Part shown: piece after piece, positions 8,765 to 16,982 of the stretch | Numbering within the stretch: the stretch's first letter is position 1 | Layout: the number at the start of each line of letters is the position of its first letter | Source of the DNA: Microbacterium sp. T2.11-28 | GTDB taxonomy: Bacteria; Actinomycetota; Actinomycetes; Actinomycetales; Microbacteriaceae | Assembly (NCBI RefSeq): GCF_950097975.1 | Contig: NZ_CATNHF010000030.1 | Span: 1-64,000, forward strand | Reading direction: 5' to 3' | Length of the DNA: 64,000 nucleotides | The notes under the pieces: model-generated | What the model was told of the DNA's origin: nothing | The model's input: the letters and a program-made list of their open reading frames with translations, nothing else | Databases searched by the model: none | Made by a program: the position numbers and the translations under genes

Positions 8765-9721
8765 TCAGCCCTTCGTCGACCCGGCGAGGAGCCCGCGGAC
8801 GAAGAACCGCTGCAGCGACAGGAACACGATCAGCGGCACGATCAGCGCGATGAACGCGCCGGCGGTGAGCAGATACCAGTCCTGGCCACGGCTGCCGGTC
8901 ATCTCCGCCAGCAGCTTGGTGATCGGCGCCACGTTGCCGTCGGCGAAGATCAGCGCCACGAGCAGGTCGTTCCAGACCCACAGGAACTGGAAGATCGCCA
9001 CCGAGGCGATGGCGGGGGCAGTCAGCGGCAGGATGATCCGGAAGAAGATCTGGCCGTGACCGGCGCCGTCGACCCGCGCCGCCTCGATGACCTCGCCCGG
9101 GATCTCCGAGACGAAGTTGTGGAGCAGGTAGATCACCAGCGGAAGGCCGAAGATCGTGTGCGCGATCCACACCTGGGCGTAGCCGGCGGAGCCGAAGGGC
9201 GTGACGACCGGGAACCCGAGGATCTCGCCCTGTGCGAAGAACTGCAGCACGGGGATGAGCGCCATCTGGATCGGCACGATCTGCAGCGCGAACACGCCGA
9301 TGAACAGGATGTTCTTCCCGCGGAAGTCCATCCATGCGAACGCGTACGCGGCCAGCAGCGCGATCGAGATCGGCAGCACCGTGGCCGGCAGGGTGATCGC
9401 GAACGAGTTCACGAACGCCCCGGCCATGTTCAGCTGGCTGTTGCCGGTCTGGAGCGCCGTCGCGTAGTTGTCGAGCGTGAAGCCCCAGTTCTCGAAGATC
9501 GTCCACCAGCCGGTGGTGTTGATGAACTCACGAGGACGGAACGAGGTGAGGAAGAGGCCGAACGTCGGCACGGTCCACACGGCGGCGATGATCAGCGCCG
9601 CCGCGGTCGCCCACGGCGAGCTCAGGCGCTTCTTCGTGCCGGAGAACATCTTCTTCTCGCCGCGCTTGACGCGGCGTGCCGTCTGGTCGTCGACCGACAG
9701 GGCTGCGGGTGCGACGGTCAT
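8765..9721 (-). CDS. Carbohydrate ABC transporter permease, MalG/AglG-like
   Basis: The protein has 318 residues and six to seven membrane helices. The EAA loop that contacts the ATPase is clear (EIPGEVIEAARVDGAGHGQ then FFRIILP). Length, the LLAAYAFAWMDFRGK segment and the FVRGLLAGSTKG end fit the MalG branch of CUT1 importers. It overlaps the upstream permease stop by one base, so the two are translationally coupled. The ATPase partner is not encoded nearby; in actinobacteria a shared MsiK-type ATPase usually serves such importers. The substrate is probably an alpha-glucoside, judging from the binding protein. Confidence 0.9.
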   Translation of the reverse strand: MTVAPAALSVDDQTARRVKRGEKKMFSGTKKRLSSPWATAAALIIAAVWTVPTFGLFLTSFRPREFINTTGWWTIFENWGFTLDNYATALQTGNSQLNMAGAFVNSFAITLPATVLPISIALLAAYAFAWMDFRGKNILFIGVFALQIVPIQMALIPVLQFFAQGEILGFPVVTPFGSAGYAQVWIAHTIFGLPLVIYLLHNFVSEIPGEVIEAARVDGAGHGQIFFRIILPLTAPAIASVAIFQFLWVWNDLLVALIFADGNVAPITKLLAEMTGSRGQDWYLLTAGAFIALIVPLIVFLSLQRFFVRGLLAGSTKG

Positions 9722-10860
9722 CAGCGGATCTCCCTCTGCTTCTTGAGCTGCACGGCGTTGTAGATCACGATCGGCAGCACCAGCACGAACAGGATCAGCG
9801 CGAACGCCGCGGAGCGACCCTGTTCGAAGCTCCGGAACTGGGTGTACATCTCGTTCGCGAGGACCGAGGTGCTGTTGGCACCGGCGGTCATGGTGCGGAC
9901 GATGTCGAACACCTTCAGCGAGCCGATCGAGATCGTCGTCAGGACGACGATGAGGGCGGGGCGGATACCGGGTACCACGACGTTGATGAACCGCTGCCAG
10001 GCGTTCGTGCCGTCGAGCTCTGCCGCCTCCAGCTGCTCCCCCGGGACGCCCTTGATGGCGGCCGAGAGGACCACCATCGCGAAACCGGTCTGGATCCAGA
10101 TGAAGACCACGATCAGCCAGAACGTGTTCCACGGATCGTCGGCGAGGAAGTTGTACGGGTCGCCGCCGAACCAGACGATCACCTGGTTCAGGAAGCCGAT
10201 CTGGTTCTGCCCCTCGGGACGGGCGGTGTACATGAAGCGCCAGATGATCGACGCGCCGACGAACGAGATCGCCATCGGCATGAACACGAGGATCTTGTAG
10301 TACTTCTCCCCGCGGGTCTTGTCGATGAAGTACGCGTACGCGAGACCCGCGATCGTCGAGATCACCGGGGCGATCAGCACCCAGAGGATCGTGTTCACGA
10401 TGACCCGCACGTTCTGGGGCTGCGTGAAGATCCACTCGAAGTTCGCGAAGCCGACGAAATCCGTGCCGGTCCTGTTCATGAAGGCCTGGAAGATCGTCTG
10501 GATCGTCGGGATGACGAGTCCGACGGTCAGCAGCGCCAGCGCCGGCGTCAGGAACCCGACCAGCTGGAAGATCGACCCGGCTCCCCCCTTGGAGCGCTGA
10601 TCGAGGAAGAACAGGACGAGACCCAGGACCGCGGCGGTGGCCGCGGCGATGGTCCACGAGTCCATGACGAGAAGGACGAGCGCAGGTCCGACGACGCAGG
10701 CGATCAGTCGGATGATCGTGTACGTGCGGCCCGCGCGCGGCGCGATCTCGATGAAGAAGAGGATGAGCGCCACCACCGCCAGGAAGACGCCGACGATGAC
10801 GACGATCTCCAGCCACGGGTTGAGGGTGGACAGCCACCGGAAGAAATCTTGAATGGTCAT
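9721..10860 (-). CDS. Carbohydrate ABC transporter permease, MalF/AglF-like
   Basis: The protein has 379 residues, longer than typical permeases because about 90 extra N-terminal residues carry two or three more membrane helices. That layout is characteristic of AglF from alpha-glucoside importers. The EAA loop reads GVPGEQLEAAELDGTNAWQR followed by FINVVVPGIRP. It pairs with the MalG-like permease in a heterodimeric channel. It lies 103 bases downstream of the binding-protein gene, past an imperfect hairpin that probably lowers its expression relative to the binding protein. Confidence 0.9.
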   Translation of the reverse strand: MTIQDFFRWLSTLNPWLEIVVIVGVFLAVVALILFFIEIAPRAGRTYTIIRLIACVVGPALVLLVMDSWTIAAATAAVLGLVLFFLDQRSKGGAGSIFQLVGFLTPALALLTVGLVIPTIQTIFQAFMNRTGTDFVGFANFEWIFTQPQNVRVIVNTILWVLIAPVISTIAGLAYAYFIDKTRGEKYYKILVFMPMAISFVGASIIWRFMYTARPEGQNQIGFLNQVIVWFGGDPYNFLADDPWNTFWLIVVFIWIQTGFAMVVLSAAIKGVPGEQLEAAELDGTNAWQRFINVVVPGIRPALIVVLTTISIGSLKVFDIVRTMTAGANSTSVLANEMYTQFRSFEQGRSAAFALILFVLVLPIVIYNAVQLKKQREIR

Positions 10861-10920
10861 GGGAGCCTTTCGAGTGCGACATCGGACTCGGTGGCGGCGC
10901 GACGCGCCGCGGGAGAGGAG

Positions 10921-10953
10921 AGTGGGACCGCCCCGTGCCGGGACGGCCCCACT
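10921..10953 (-). other. Intercistronic hairpin between binding protein and permease genes
   Basis: AGTGGGACCGCCC and GGACGGCCCCACT form an imperfect 13-bp stem with a 7-base loop. Such hairpins after the binding-protein gene commonly stabilise its mRNA or attenuate the permease genes; this role is inferred. Confidence 0.5.
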
Positions 10954-10963
10954 CGGCGTCAGA

Positions 10964-12301
10964 TCACTCGGACGGCCAGCCGGACTCGATCTGCTGGAGA
11001 ACGCTGTCGGTGTCCGACCCGTTCACCCAGTCGACCATGCCCTTGAAGAACGTGCCCGAACCGACAGCACCCGGCATGAGGTCGGACGCGTCGAAGCGGA
11101 ACGTGGTCGTGTCGGCCTGCAGGATCTCGATGGCCGCCTTCAGGATGTTGCTGGAGGCCTTGGAGGCGTCCAGACCCTTGTTGGCGCTGATGACACCGCC
11201 GAGGCCGACGCGGGAGTTCGCCCATTCGGGGCTGGAGAGGTACTCCTGCACCTTCTGGGTCGACTCGGAGTCGTCGAAGGCGGCGACGATCTCGCCACCA
11301 CCGGTGACGACCGCGCCGTCGCTGGCTCCGCCGGCCTCGAACGGCGGCATCAGGAAGGCCCAGATGTCGCCGTCCTCGGCGACCTCGCCGCCCGCGTCGC
11401 TCACGAAGCCGTCGTAGAACGAGGCCTGGTGGTGCAGCGCGCAGTCACCGTCGACGAGCGCCTGTGCCGGGTCGCCGAAGGGCGTCGTCACGATCGTGTC
11501 GGTGCCGCCGAACCCGGCGTTCACGTAGTCGGGGTTCAGCGCGATCTTGCCGAACTCGTCGAAGGCCGACTTGATGGCCGGGTCGGTGAACGGCGTCTCG
11601 TTCGCGATCCACGCGTCGTAGACGTCGGTGCCGGACTGGCGCAGGACGAGGTCCTCGATCCAGTCGGTGCCCGGCCAGCCGGTCGCCGCGTCCGAGCCGA
11701 AGCCGATGCACCACGGCGGCTGATCCGTGTCGGCCTGGATCTGCGCGGTCAGGTCGAGCAGTCCCTGCCAGTCGGTCGGGACCTCGTAGCCGTTGTCCGC
11801 GAAGAACGACGGCGAGTACCAGATCCAGCCCTTGACGCTGGCCATGAGCGGCGCGCCGTAGAGCGTGCCGTCGACGGTGGCGTAGTTGGCCCAGTCCTCG
11901 GACCAGCCCGACTCGACGTTGGCCTTCACGGCGTCGGGTGCTTCCTTCAGGTAGCCCAGGTTCGCGATGTCGGCCATCAGGCCCGGCTGCGGGAAGATCG
12001 CGATGTCAGGGGCGCTGCCACCCTGAGCGCGGACGGCGATCTGCGCCTCGAACTCCTTCGACGACTCGTACTCGATGTCGATGCCCGAGGACTCCTCGAA
12101 GTCCGCCCAGGACTGCTCGAGCAGTTCGGCCTCGGTGTCGGCGATCGTGCCGTAGACGGTCACGACATTGTCGTCGGCGCCCCCCGAGTTGTTGTCCCCG
12201 CCGTTGCCGGCGCCCGGGCCGCCGCTGCAGCCTGCGAGAGCGATACCGGCGACGCCGATGACGGCGAGCGGTGCGAGTAGACGTCGCTGTGCCATCCCCA
12301 T
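10964..12301 (-). CDS. Alpha-glucoside-type sugar-binding lipoprotein (AglE-like)
   Basis: The protein has 445 residues. It starts at the ATG at 12301 behind a strong AGGAGG; a second ATG two codons on is also possible. Residues 1-24 are a lipoprotein signal ending in LAGC with Cys25 as the lipidated residue, followed by a Gly/Asn-rich linker. The rest is a type 1 extracellular solute-binding domain. ASVKGWIWYSPSFFADNGYEVPT, PPWCIGFGSDAATGWPGTDW and CALHHQASFYDGF resemble AglE-type alpha-glucoside binders. It heads the three-gene importer operon and is divergent from a LacI regulator with matching operators on both sides. Confidence 0.88.
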   Translation of the reverse strand: MGMAQRRLLAPLAVIGVAGIALAGCSGGPGAGNGGDNNSGGADDNVVTVYGTIADTEAELLEQSWADFEESSGIDIEYESSKEFEAQIAVRAQGGSAPDIAIFPQPGLMADIANLGYLKEAPDAVKANVESGWSEDWANYATVDGTLYGAPLMASVKGWIWYSPSFFADNGYEVPTDWQGLLDLTAQIQADTDQPPWCIGFGSDAATGWPGTDWIEDLVLRQSGTDVYDAWIANETPFTDPAIKSAFDEFGKIALNPDYVNAGFGGTDTIVTTPFGDPAQALVDGDCALHHQASFYDGFVSDAGGEVAEDGDIWAFLMPPFEAGGASDGAVVTGGGEIVAAFDDSESTQKVQEYLSSPEWANSRVGLGGVISANKGLDASKASSNILKAAIEILQADTTTFRFDASDLMPGAVGSGTFFKGMVDWVNGSDTDSVLQQIESGWPSE

Positions 12302-12359
12302 GTGATTCCTCCTCATTGAGTGCCCGGAACGCTCCGGGTGCACGCGGGTTCCCCGATAG

Positions 12360-12406
12360 GGAACCGCTTCCAGGCCAGGCTAGGGGAACGGTCGGCGAAC
12401 TCACAA
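12360..12406 (-). promoter_or_regulatory. Promoter and LacI-type operator of the sugar importer operon
   Basis: On the minus strand TTGTGA (12401-12406) and TAGCCT (12377-12382) are spaced 18 bases. Just past the expected start lies the palindrome GGAACCGCTTCC (12360-12371), a GGAA-N4-TTCC LacI-family operator placed to block transcription. A further palindrome, CCCGGA-N4-TCCGGG, lies in the leader at 12323-12338. Confidence 0.6.
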
Positions 12407-12471
12407 CATCACCCACATCACAACCCGATAACGGCGCGGATCCGCGTAATACCGCGCGAGCACCCCGCGAC

Positions 12472-12509
12472 GCAACCGGTTCCACAAAATCGCGCCGATC
12501 GGATAGAGT
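12472..12509 (+). promoter_or_regulatory. Promoter and operator of the lacI-type gene
   Basis: TTCCAC (12480-12485) and TAGAGT (12504-12509) are spaced 18 bases. GCAACCGGTTCC (12472-12483) overlaps the -35 box and matches the operator on the importer side, suggesting autoregulation by the same protein. Confidence 0.55.
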
Positions 12510-12537
12510 TCCCCCGTTCCGACTCGAAGGGGAGTTC

Positions 12538-13593
12538 ATGGCCGGCATCGCTGACGTCGCCGCACGGGCGGGCGTCTCGAAGGCGACCGCCAGCCGGGCG
12601 CTGACCGGCAGCGGGTACGTCTCGGACGCGACGCGCCAGCGCGTCCGCGCGGCCGCCGACGAGCTCGGCTACGTCCCGTCGACCAGTGCCGTGAGTCTGG
12701 CCACCGGGCGCACGCAGAACGTCGGGGTGGTCATGCCATACGTGAACAGGTGGTTCTTCGCGGAGGTGCTGGAGGGCATCCAGCAGGCGCTCCTGGAGCA
12801 GGGCATGGACCTCACCCTTTACGACGCGAAGCCCGGAACGCCGGGCCGAGAGCGCATCTTCGGCGACTTCCTCGCGCGCAAGCGGTTCGACGGACTGATC
12901 GCGGTCGGACTGGAGCCCCAGAACCACGAACTGGAGCAGCTGCTCCAGATCGGCCGGCCGATCGTCAGCGTGGTGGGCGGCGGCGAGGATGCGAGCCTCA
13001 TCGCGATCGACGACGACTACGCCGCCCGGCGCGCCACCGAGCATCTCCTGGGCCTCGGCCACACCGCCATCGCGTTCCTCGGCGGGGGCATCGGTCCCCA
13101 CTGGGCCCACGTCGATCGCCAGCGGCTGTCCGGCTACGAGAGCGCCATGGCGGAGGCAGGCATCGCCGACCGGATCCGCCACGTGCGCTCCGACGTGTCG
13201 CTGCCCGGCGGCTACGAGTCCGCGGTCGACCTGCTGGGCGACCCCCGGCGCCGGCCCACGGCGATCGTCGCGGTCTGCGACGAGGTGGCCGTCGGCGCCA
13301 TCATCGCGGCGCGGCGCCTCGGCATCCATGTTCCGGGCGACCTCAGCGTCGTCGGCATCGACGACCACGAGTACGCCGAGATGTTCTCGCTGACCACGCT
13401 CCAGCAGGTGCCCCGCGAGCAGGGGCGGGCGGCGGTCGAGATGCTGCTGGCCCACATCGCCGACCCCGAGCGGCCGGTGGCGAACGTGCGCATGCACGCG
13501 CGCCTGATCGTGCGGAGCACCACCACGGCCGTGGACGCGCAGAGCTCGGCGGTCCTCGACGCGGATCTGATCCGCGACTCCGCCCCCGACTGA
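12538..13593 (+). CDS. LacI family transcriptional regulator
   Basis: The protein has 351 residues. Residues 1-50 are the LacI helix-turn-helix (IADVAARAGVSKATASRALTGSGYVS) plus the hinge (RAAADELGYVPSTSAVSLATGRTQNVGVV); the rest is the periplasmic-binding-like effector domain ending DHEYAEMFSLTTLQQV. AAGGGGAG precedes the ATG. The hinge has an SAVSLATG stretch instead of the usual ARxLxxxxT, a common actinobacterial variant. It is divergent from the alpha-glucoside importer and two matching palindromes lie between them, so it most likely represses that operon until the sugar binds. Confidence 0.92.
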   Translation: MAGIADVAARAGVSKATASRALTGSGYVSDATRQRVRAAADELGYVPSTSAVSLATGRTQNVGVVMPYVNRWFFAEVLEGIQQALLEQGMDLTLYDAKPGTPGRERIFGDFLARKRFDGLIAVGLEPQNHELEQLLQIGRPIVSVVGGGEDASLIAIDDDYAARRATEHLLGLGHTAIAFLGGGIGPHWAHVDRQRLSGYESAMAEAGIADRIRHVRSDVSLPGGYESAVDLLGDPRRRPTAIVAVCDEVAVGAIIAARRLGIHVPGDLSVVGIDDHEYAEMFSLTTLQQVPREQGRAAVEMLLAHIADPERPVANVRMHARLIVRSTTTAVDAQSSAVLDADLIRDSAPD

Positions 13594-13601
13594 GCACGCA
13601 G

Positions 13602-13630
13602 AAGGCCCCCGGGACGAACCCGGGGGCCTT
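13602..13630. terminator. Bidirectional terminator between lacI-type gene and rplL
   Basis: A perfect 12-bp stem, AAGGCCCCCGGG / CCCGGGGGCCTT, with a 5-base loop (ACGAA). It ends in short A/T on both sides and serves two convergent genes. Confidence 0.9.
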
Positions 13631-13648
13631 CGATTCGCGAGAGCGAGA

Positions 13649-14041
13649 TTACTTCAGGGTCACCGAAGCGCCGGCCTCTTCCAGAGCGGCCTTCGCCTTC
13701 TCGGCGGTCTCCTTGTTGGCGCCCTCGAGGACGGCCTTGGGAGCACCGTCGACGACGGCCTTGGCCTCGCCGAGGCCGAGCGAGGTGAGCTCGCGGACGA
13801 CCTTGATGACCTGGATCTTCTTGTCGCCGGCGGCCTCGAGGACGACGTCGAACGAGTCCTTCTCCTCCTCGGCGGCGGCGTCGCCGGCACCACCGGCGGG
13901 GGCGCCGGCAGCGGCGACCGCGACCGGGGCGGCGGCGGTGACGTCGAAGGTCTCCTCGAACGCCTTGACGAACTCGCTGAGCTCGATGAGCGTGAGCTCC
14001 TTGAACGCGTCGAGCAGCTCCTCAGTGCTGAGCTTTGCCAT
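13649..14041 (-). CDS. rplL: 50S ribosomal protein L7/L12
   Basis: The protein has 130 residues and is complete. The N-terminal dimerisation domain ([30 protein letters not shown] is the start region) binds L10; an Ala/Gly-rich hinge with [15 protein letters not shown] links to the C-terminal factor-binding domain ([29 protein letters not shown]). It recruits elongation factors to the stalk. It lies 44 bases downstream of rplJ in the same operon, with AAGGAG before the ATG, and ends at a strong terminator, so rpoB does not follow directly in this transcript. Confidence 0.98.
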   Translation of the reverse strand: MAKLSTEELLDAFKELTLIELSEFVKAFEETFDVTAAAPVAVAAAGAPAGGAGDAAAEEEKDSFDVVLEAAGDKKIQVIKVVRELTSLGLGEAKAVVDGAPKAVLEGANKETAEKAKAALEEAGASVTLK

Positions 14042-14085
14042 GATGATTCTCCTTGATTGGGGTTGTGCTATGCCGAAGCCCGGAT

Positions 14086-14601
14086 TCAGGCCGCGGACTC
14101 CTGCTTCTCGCGCAGCGCGTCGACCGTGCGAACGGCCTTCGACGGGAGCGCGTTGAAGACGTAGGCCGCCTTGGTCAGCGAGGCCTTCATCGCACCGGCG
14201 AGCTTCGCCAGCAGGACTTCACGGCTCTCGAGATCGGCGAGCTTGTTCACCTCGGCGGCGGTCAGGGCGGCACCGTCGAAGTAGCCGCCCTTGATCACCA
14301 GCAGAGGGTGTGCCTTGGCGAAGGCACGCAGACCCTTGGCGACGGCGACAGGGTCACCGTGCACGAAGGCGATGGCGGACGGGCCCTTGAGCTCGTCGTC
14401 CAGTCCTTCGACCCCCGCGTTGCGCGCGGCGATCTTGGTCAGCGTGTTCTTCACCACGGCGTATTCCGCGTCCTGACGAATGCTGTTGCGCAGCTCCTTG
14501 AGCTGGGCAACCGTCAGACCGCGGTACTCGGTGAGCAGAACGGCGGTCGAGCCCTCGAAGTTCTTCGTGAGCTCGGCGACCGATGCTTCCTTCTGCGCCA
14601 T
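14086..14601 (-). CDS. rplJ: 50S ribosomal protein L10
   Basis: The protein has 171 residues, the usual length. It starts at the ATG at 14601, where AAGGAG precedes by 7 bases; upstream in-frame codons belong to the leader. Recognisable L10 segments are [41 protein letters not shown] and [20 protein letters not shown]. It forms the base of the stalk and anchors L7/L12 dimers. Expression is expected to be autogenously controlled by L10(L12)4 binding the long 5' leader. It is split from rplK-rplA by about 18 kb, an unusual arrangement. Confidence 0.98.
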   Translation of the reverse strand: MAQKEASVAELTKNFEGSTAVLLTEYRGLTVAQLKELRNSIRQDAEYAVVKNTLTKIAARNAGVEGLDDELKGPSAIAFVHGDPVAVAKGLRAFAKAHPLLVIKGGYFDGAALTAAEVNKLADLESREVLLAKLAGAMKASLTKAAYVFNALPSKAVRTVDALREKQESAA

Positions 14602-14820
14602 GGCCACTCCTTGTGTGTACGTGACGCTCCACGGTGGCGGAGCGTGGGCCTCGACGCGCCGAGGTCGATCGGCATCCACACATGACAAAAGCTCCGGCGC
14701 AAGCGCACGGAGCTCGGATCGGTTTCCCGGAAGTTCTGTGTACCTGCGCGGGTCCCTGCAGTGCAGAGCTTCGTCGGCTGTTCCCTCGCGGGCGCAGCCG
14801 AGACCAGCGGTCTTTGGCTT
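14602..14820 (-). ncRNA. L10 ribosomal protein leader (autoregulatory mRNA leader)
   Basis: About 220 bases of untranslated leader separate the promoter from rplJ. Near its end AGCTCCG / CGGAGCT (14690-14714) form a 7-bp stem with a purine-poor loop, followed on the minus strand by TTTT, as in attenuator-like hairpins of L10 leaders. Further paired segments are visible upstream (CGGCTGTTCC / GGCGCAGCCG region). Assigned by position and this hairpin; a covariance-model search was not run. Confidence 0.65.
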
Positions 14821-14826
14821 GCCTCC

Positions 14827-14855
14827 ACTCTACGCCATCCCGCCGCCCCTCCCAA
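14827..14855 (-). promoter_or_regulatory. rplJL promoter
   Basis: On the minus strand TTGGGA (14850-14855) and TAGAGT (14827-14832) are separated by exactly 17 bases. Transcription would begin near 14820, giving the long leader. Confidence 0.65.
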
Positions 14856-14877
14856 ATCCCGCACGACGCTCCTTCCG

Positions 14878-14906
14878 TCGACCCCACCCGATCCCGTCCA
14901 CCCCAC
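14878..14906. repeat. C-rich CGACCCCACCC repeats downstream of nuclease gene
   Basis: CGACCCCACCC and a degenerate second copy (CCACCCCACCC) lie just past the stop of the nuclease-like gene. The reverse complement of the same motif is repeated upstream of that gene at 16121-16170. Confidence 0.5.
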
Positions 14907-14909
14907 CCG

Positions 14910-15938
14910 CTAGAGCCCGGCGAGAAGGGGCCGGCTCGGCAGCAAGCGGTGGGCTCGACGCGGGAGCGGGATGCCGAAGGCGGACAGCCGTACCGCAAGC
15001 GCCTCGGGCGTCCGCACATCGCGCATGCCGCCGCGGACGACGCGGTACCCGGTGACGCCCCGGATCCAGTCCTCGCGGCGCTTCTCCTCCCGCACCGCCT
15101 GCTCCGGGGTGCGCCCGCCGAGCAGCGCGGGGTCGGTGTACTTCGCCTCCCCGTCGCACTCGTAGAAGGCTCGCGCCCCGGGCAGCTCGATGTCCACCCA
15201 GTACGCGGACCCGGGCGACGCCCCCGGGATCCGCACCTGGAGAGGCGGCCGCTCGAAGCCGAGACGGACGATCTGCAGCAGCGAGAGCGACTCCAGCGTC
15301 GACTGGGCGCGACCGTCGGCGACGGCGACGATGTCGCGGGCTTGCCGGATGCCGCGCACGCCCGCCGCGTCGACCCGCGCGGCGAGCGCGCGACGCAGAC
15401 GCTCGGCCCGCTCGTGGTCGAAGTCGCGCGGATCCCCACCCTCGCGCGCGAGGGCCGCGTTGGCCGCCACGAGGGCGACCTCCGGACTCGCCAGTCGTGC
15501 GAGGTCGTACACGGTCCGCTCGATCGACGTGCACAGGACGCCCGCCACCGAGACCACCTCGCCGAGGGCGAGCGCGCCCTCGTGCCGGAAGACGTCGGGC
15601 GCGCTCCGCCGATCGCCCTCCCCCACGATCACGTGGACGCGCCGCGGCGCGGGGCAGGCGAGCGGGATGCCGTGGAGCACCAGAGCCGAGGAGAGACCGA
15701 AGACGGTGGCGCCCGGCGCCCGGGCGGCAGCGTCGACGGCGAGGACATGCGCCAGGTGACGGGATTCGCCCCACAGCTGGGTCCACAGCTCGCCGGCGAT
15801 GTACGCCCCGCGGCGCACGCGGTGCAGCCCTCCGGATTCGCATGCGGCGCGGATGCCGCGCGGCGTCCACCCCCGCGCGATGAGATGCTCCGTCGTGCGG
15901 AGGGCCGCCCGCAGTTCCCCCTCGTCCGCTCCGCGCAT
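14910..15938 (-). CDS. AbiEi-like/DUF559 protein with C-terminal nuclease-type domain
   Basis: The protein has 342 residues from the ATG at 15938; the frame is open further but enters low-complexity repeats. The N-terminal third resembles the AbiEi antitoxin winged-helix region (WTPRGIRAACESGGLHRVRRGAYIAG), and LCTSIERTVYDLARL is typical of these proteins. The C-terminus has a DUF559/Vsr-like PD-(D/E)XK layout: STLESLSLLQIVRLGF, YWVDIELPGARAFYECDGEAKY, then EEKRREDWIRGVTGYRVVR. This family is abundant in Microbacteriaceae; its job is unproven. No AbiEii toxin gene is adjacent, so a toxin-antitoxin role is not supported. Confidence 0.7.
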   Translation of the reverse strand: MRGADEGELRAALRTTEHLIARGWTPRGIRAACESGGLHRVRRGAYIAGELWTQLWGESRHLAHVLAVDAAARAPGATVFGLSSALVLHGIPLACPAPRRVHVIVGEGDRRSAPDVFRHEGALALGEVVSVAGVLCTSIERTVYDLARLASPEVALVAANAALAREGGDPRDFDHERAERLRRALAARVDAAGVRGIRQARDIVAVADGRAQSTLESLSLLQIVRLGFERPPLQVRIPGASPGSAYWVDIELPGARAFYECDGEAKYTDPALLGGRTPEQAVREEKRREDWIRGVTGYRVVRGGMRDVRTPEALAVRLSAFGIPLPRRAHRLLPSRPLLAGL

Positions 15939-16074
15939 CGTCCCAGCGTGGTCGCGGCGCCCGCGCATCCGCGCTCGTTCGGCTCCGCCGTCAGCCCGCG
16001 CCGCACTCCCCCCGCCTGGGGAGGAGCCGCCGCGCCGGGTCCGCCGCGTCGGCAGCCGGCCGGGAAGCCTGCCG

Positions 16075-16188
16075 ACCCCACCCCATCCCGCCGACCCCAC
16101 CCCCTGCGGCGCGGCACGAGAGGGCGGGGTCGGCGCGACAGGGCGGGGTCGGCGGGAGAGGGTGGGGTCGGCGGGAGAGGGCGGGATC
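16075..16188. repeat. Interspersed CGACCCCACCC / GGGTGGGGTCGG repeats in a 310-base gap
   Basis: Two forward copies of CCGACCCCACCCC are followed by four GGGCGGGGTCGGCG/GGGTGGGGTCGGCG-type copies in the opposite sense, able to fold on each other. The rest of the 15939-16248 gap is G+C-rich sequence in which I see nothing else except the YqaJ promoter. Confidence 0.7.
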
Positions 16189-16235
16189 GCGGAGCGCGAG
16201 GGGGTGTCGTGCGGGCCGAGGTCGGATCCGCGGGT

Positions 16236-16241
16236 TAGCCT
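16236..16241 (+). promoter_or_regulatory. Candidate -10 box of the leaderless YqaJ-like gene
   Basis: TAGCCT lies 7 bases before the ATG at 16249, with no Shine-Dalgarno sequence. Confidence 0.45.
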
Positions 16242-16248
16242 CGAAGAC

Positions 16249-16938
16249 ATGACTCCGGAGGCCATTGCACGCGTCGCGCCGGCGCTGGCATCCCGGATCA
16301 TCGCGGACTCGCGAGACCGTGTCGCGTGGATGCGCGCCCGCTCACGAGGGATCACGGCCACCGATGTCGCGCAGCTCACGAGCGGGAACGCCATCGCGCG
16401 CGCCGCCGACGCGAAGCTGTCGGGCGGCTCGAGCTTCTCGGGCAACGCCTACACCGCCCACGGCCGCCGCCGCGAGCCCGAGATCGCGGCGTGGGTCGCG
16501 GCGACGCATGCGATCCAGCCGTCGTCGGCGCTGTTCCACGCCGAGATCGAGAAGCGCCATCTCGCCACACCGGACGGCATCTCCGTCGACGCGTCGGGCC
16601 GGGTGACCCTCTGCGAGATCAAGACCACCAACAAGACGTGGCGGTCGATCCCCCGCACCTATCTGCGCCAGGTCTGGTGGCAGCAGCACGTGCTCGGCGC
16701 CGAGCGGACGCTCGTGGTGTGGGAGGAGCACTCCGACTTCGTGCCGGTGGGCGACGAGCCCCGCTGCGCGTGGGTCGATCGCGACGAGCGGGAGATTCGG
16801 CTGCTCGTGGGCCTCGCGACCGAGCTGATCGACGAGCTGTACCGCCGCACCACCCTGCGCCGCGCGCAGGTCCCGGCCGCACCGCCCGCACCCGCGCGGC
16901 CGCGCGAGCCCTTCCGCGCGCTCGCCCTCGCCGACTGA
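16249..16938 (+). CDS. YqaJ-type viral recombinase-like exonuclease domain protein
   Basis: The protein has 229 residues, almost entirely one YqaJ domain (lambda-exonuclease fold). RSRGITATDVAQLTSGN is the usual N-terminal motif; HGRRREPEIAAWVA carries the conserved Glu; PDGISVDASGRVTLCEIKTTNKTW supplies the D-(x)n-E-x-K catalytic triad; YLRQVWWQQHVLGAERTLVVWEE follows as in phage enzymes. In phages such proteins resect DNA with a RecT-like annealing protein, but no recT or other phage gene is near. It may be a host-adopted nuclease. The C-terminal 25 residues are Pro/Ala-rich. Confidence 0.82.
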   Translation: MTPEAIARVAPALASRIIADSRDRVAWMRARSRGITATDVAQLTSGNAIARAADAKLSGGSSFSGNAYTAHGRRREPEIAAWVAATHAIQPSSALFHAEIEKRHLATPDGISVDASGRVTLCEIKTTNKTWRSIPRTYLRQVWWQQHVLGAERTLVVWEEHSDFVPVGDEPRCAWVDRDEREIRLLVGLATELIDELYRRTTLRRAQVPAAPPAPARPREPFRALALAD

Positions 16939-16982
16939 GCGATCCTCCGCCCCCTCCGCCGCCGCTCCGCGCGCGGGGAATA

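Noticed and set aside
14910..15938. A type IV toxin-antitoxin (AbiE) system
   Set aside because: Only the antitoxin-like winged-helix region is present and no AbiEii nucleotidyltransferase gene is adjacent.
14910..16445. Extending the AbiEi/DUF559 gene to an upstream ATG at 16445
   Set aside because: The extra 169 codons cross C/G-rich repeats and the promoter and start of the divergent YqaJ-type gene; the ATG at 15938 fits the domain start.
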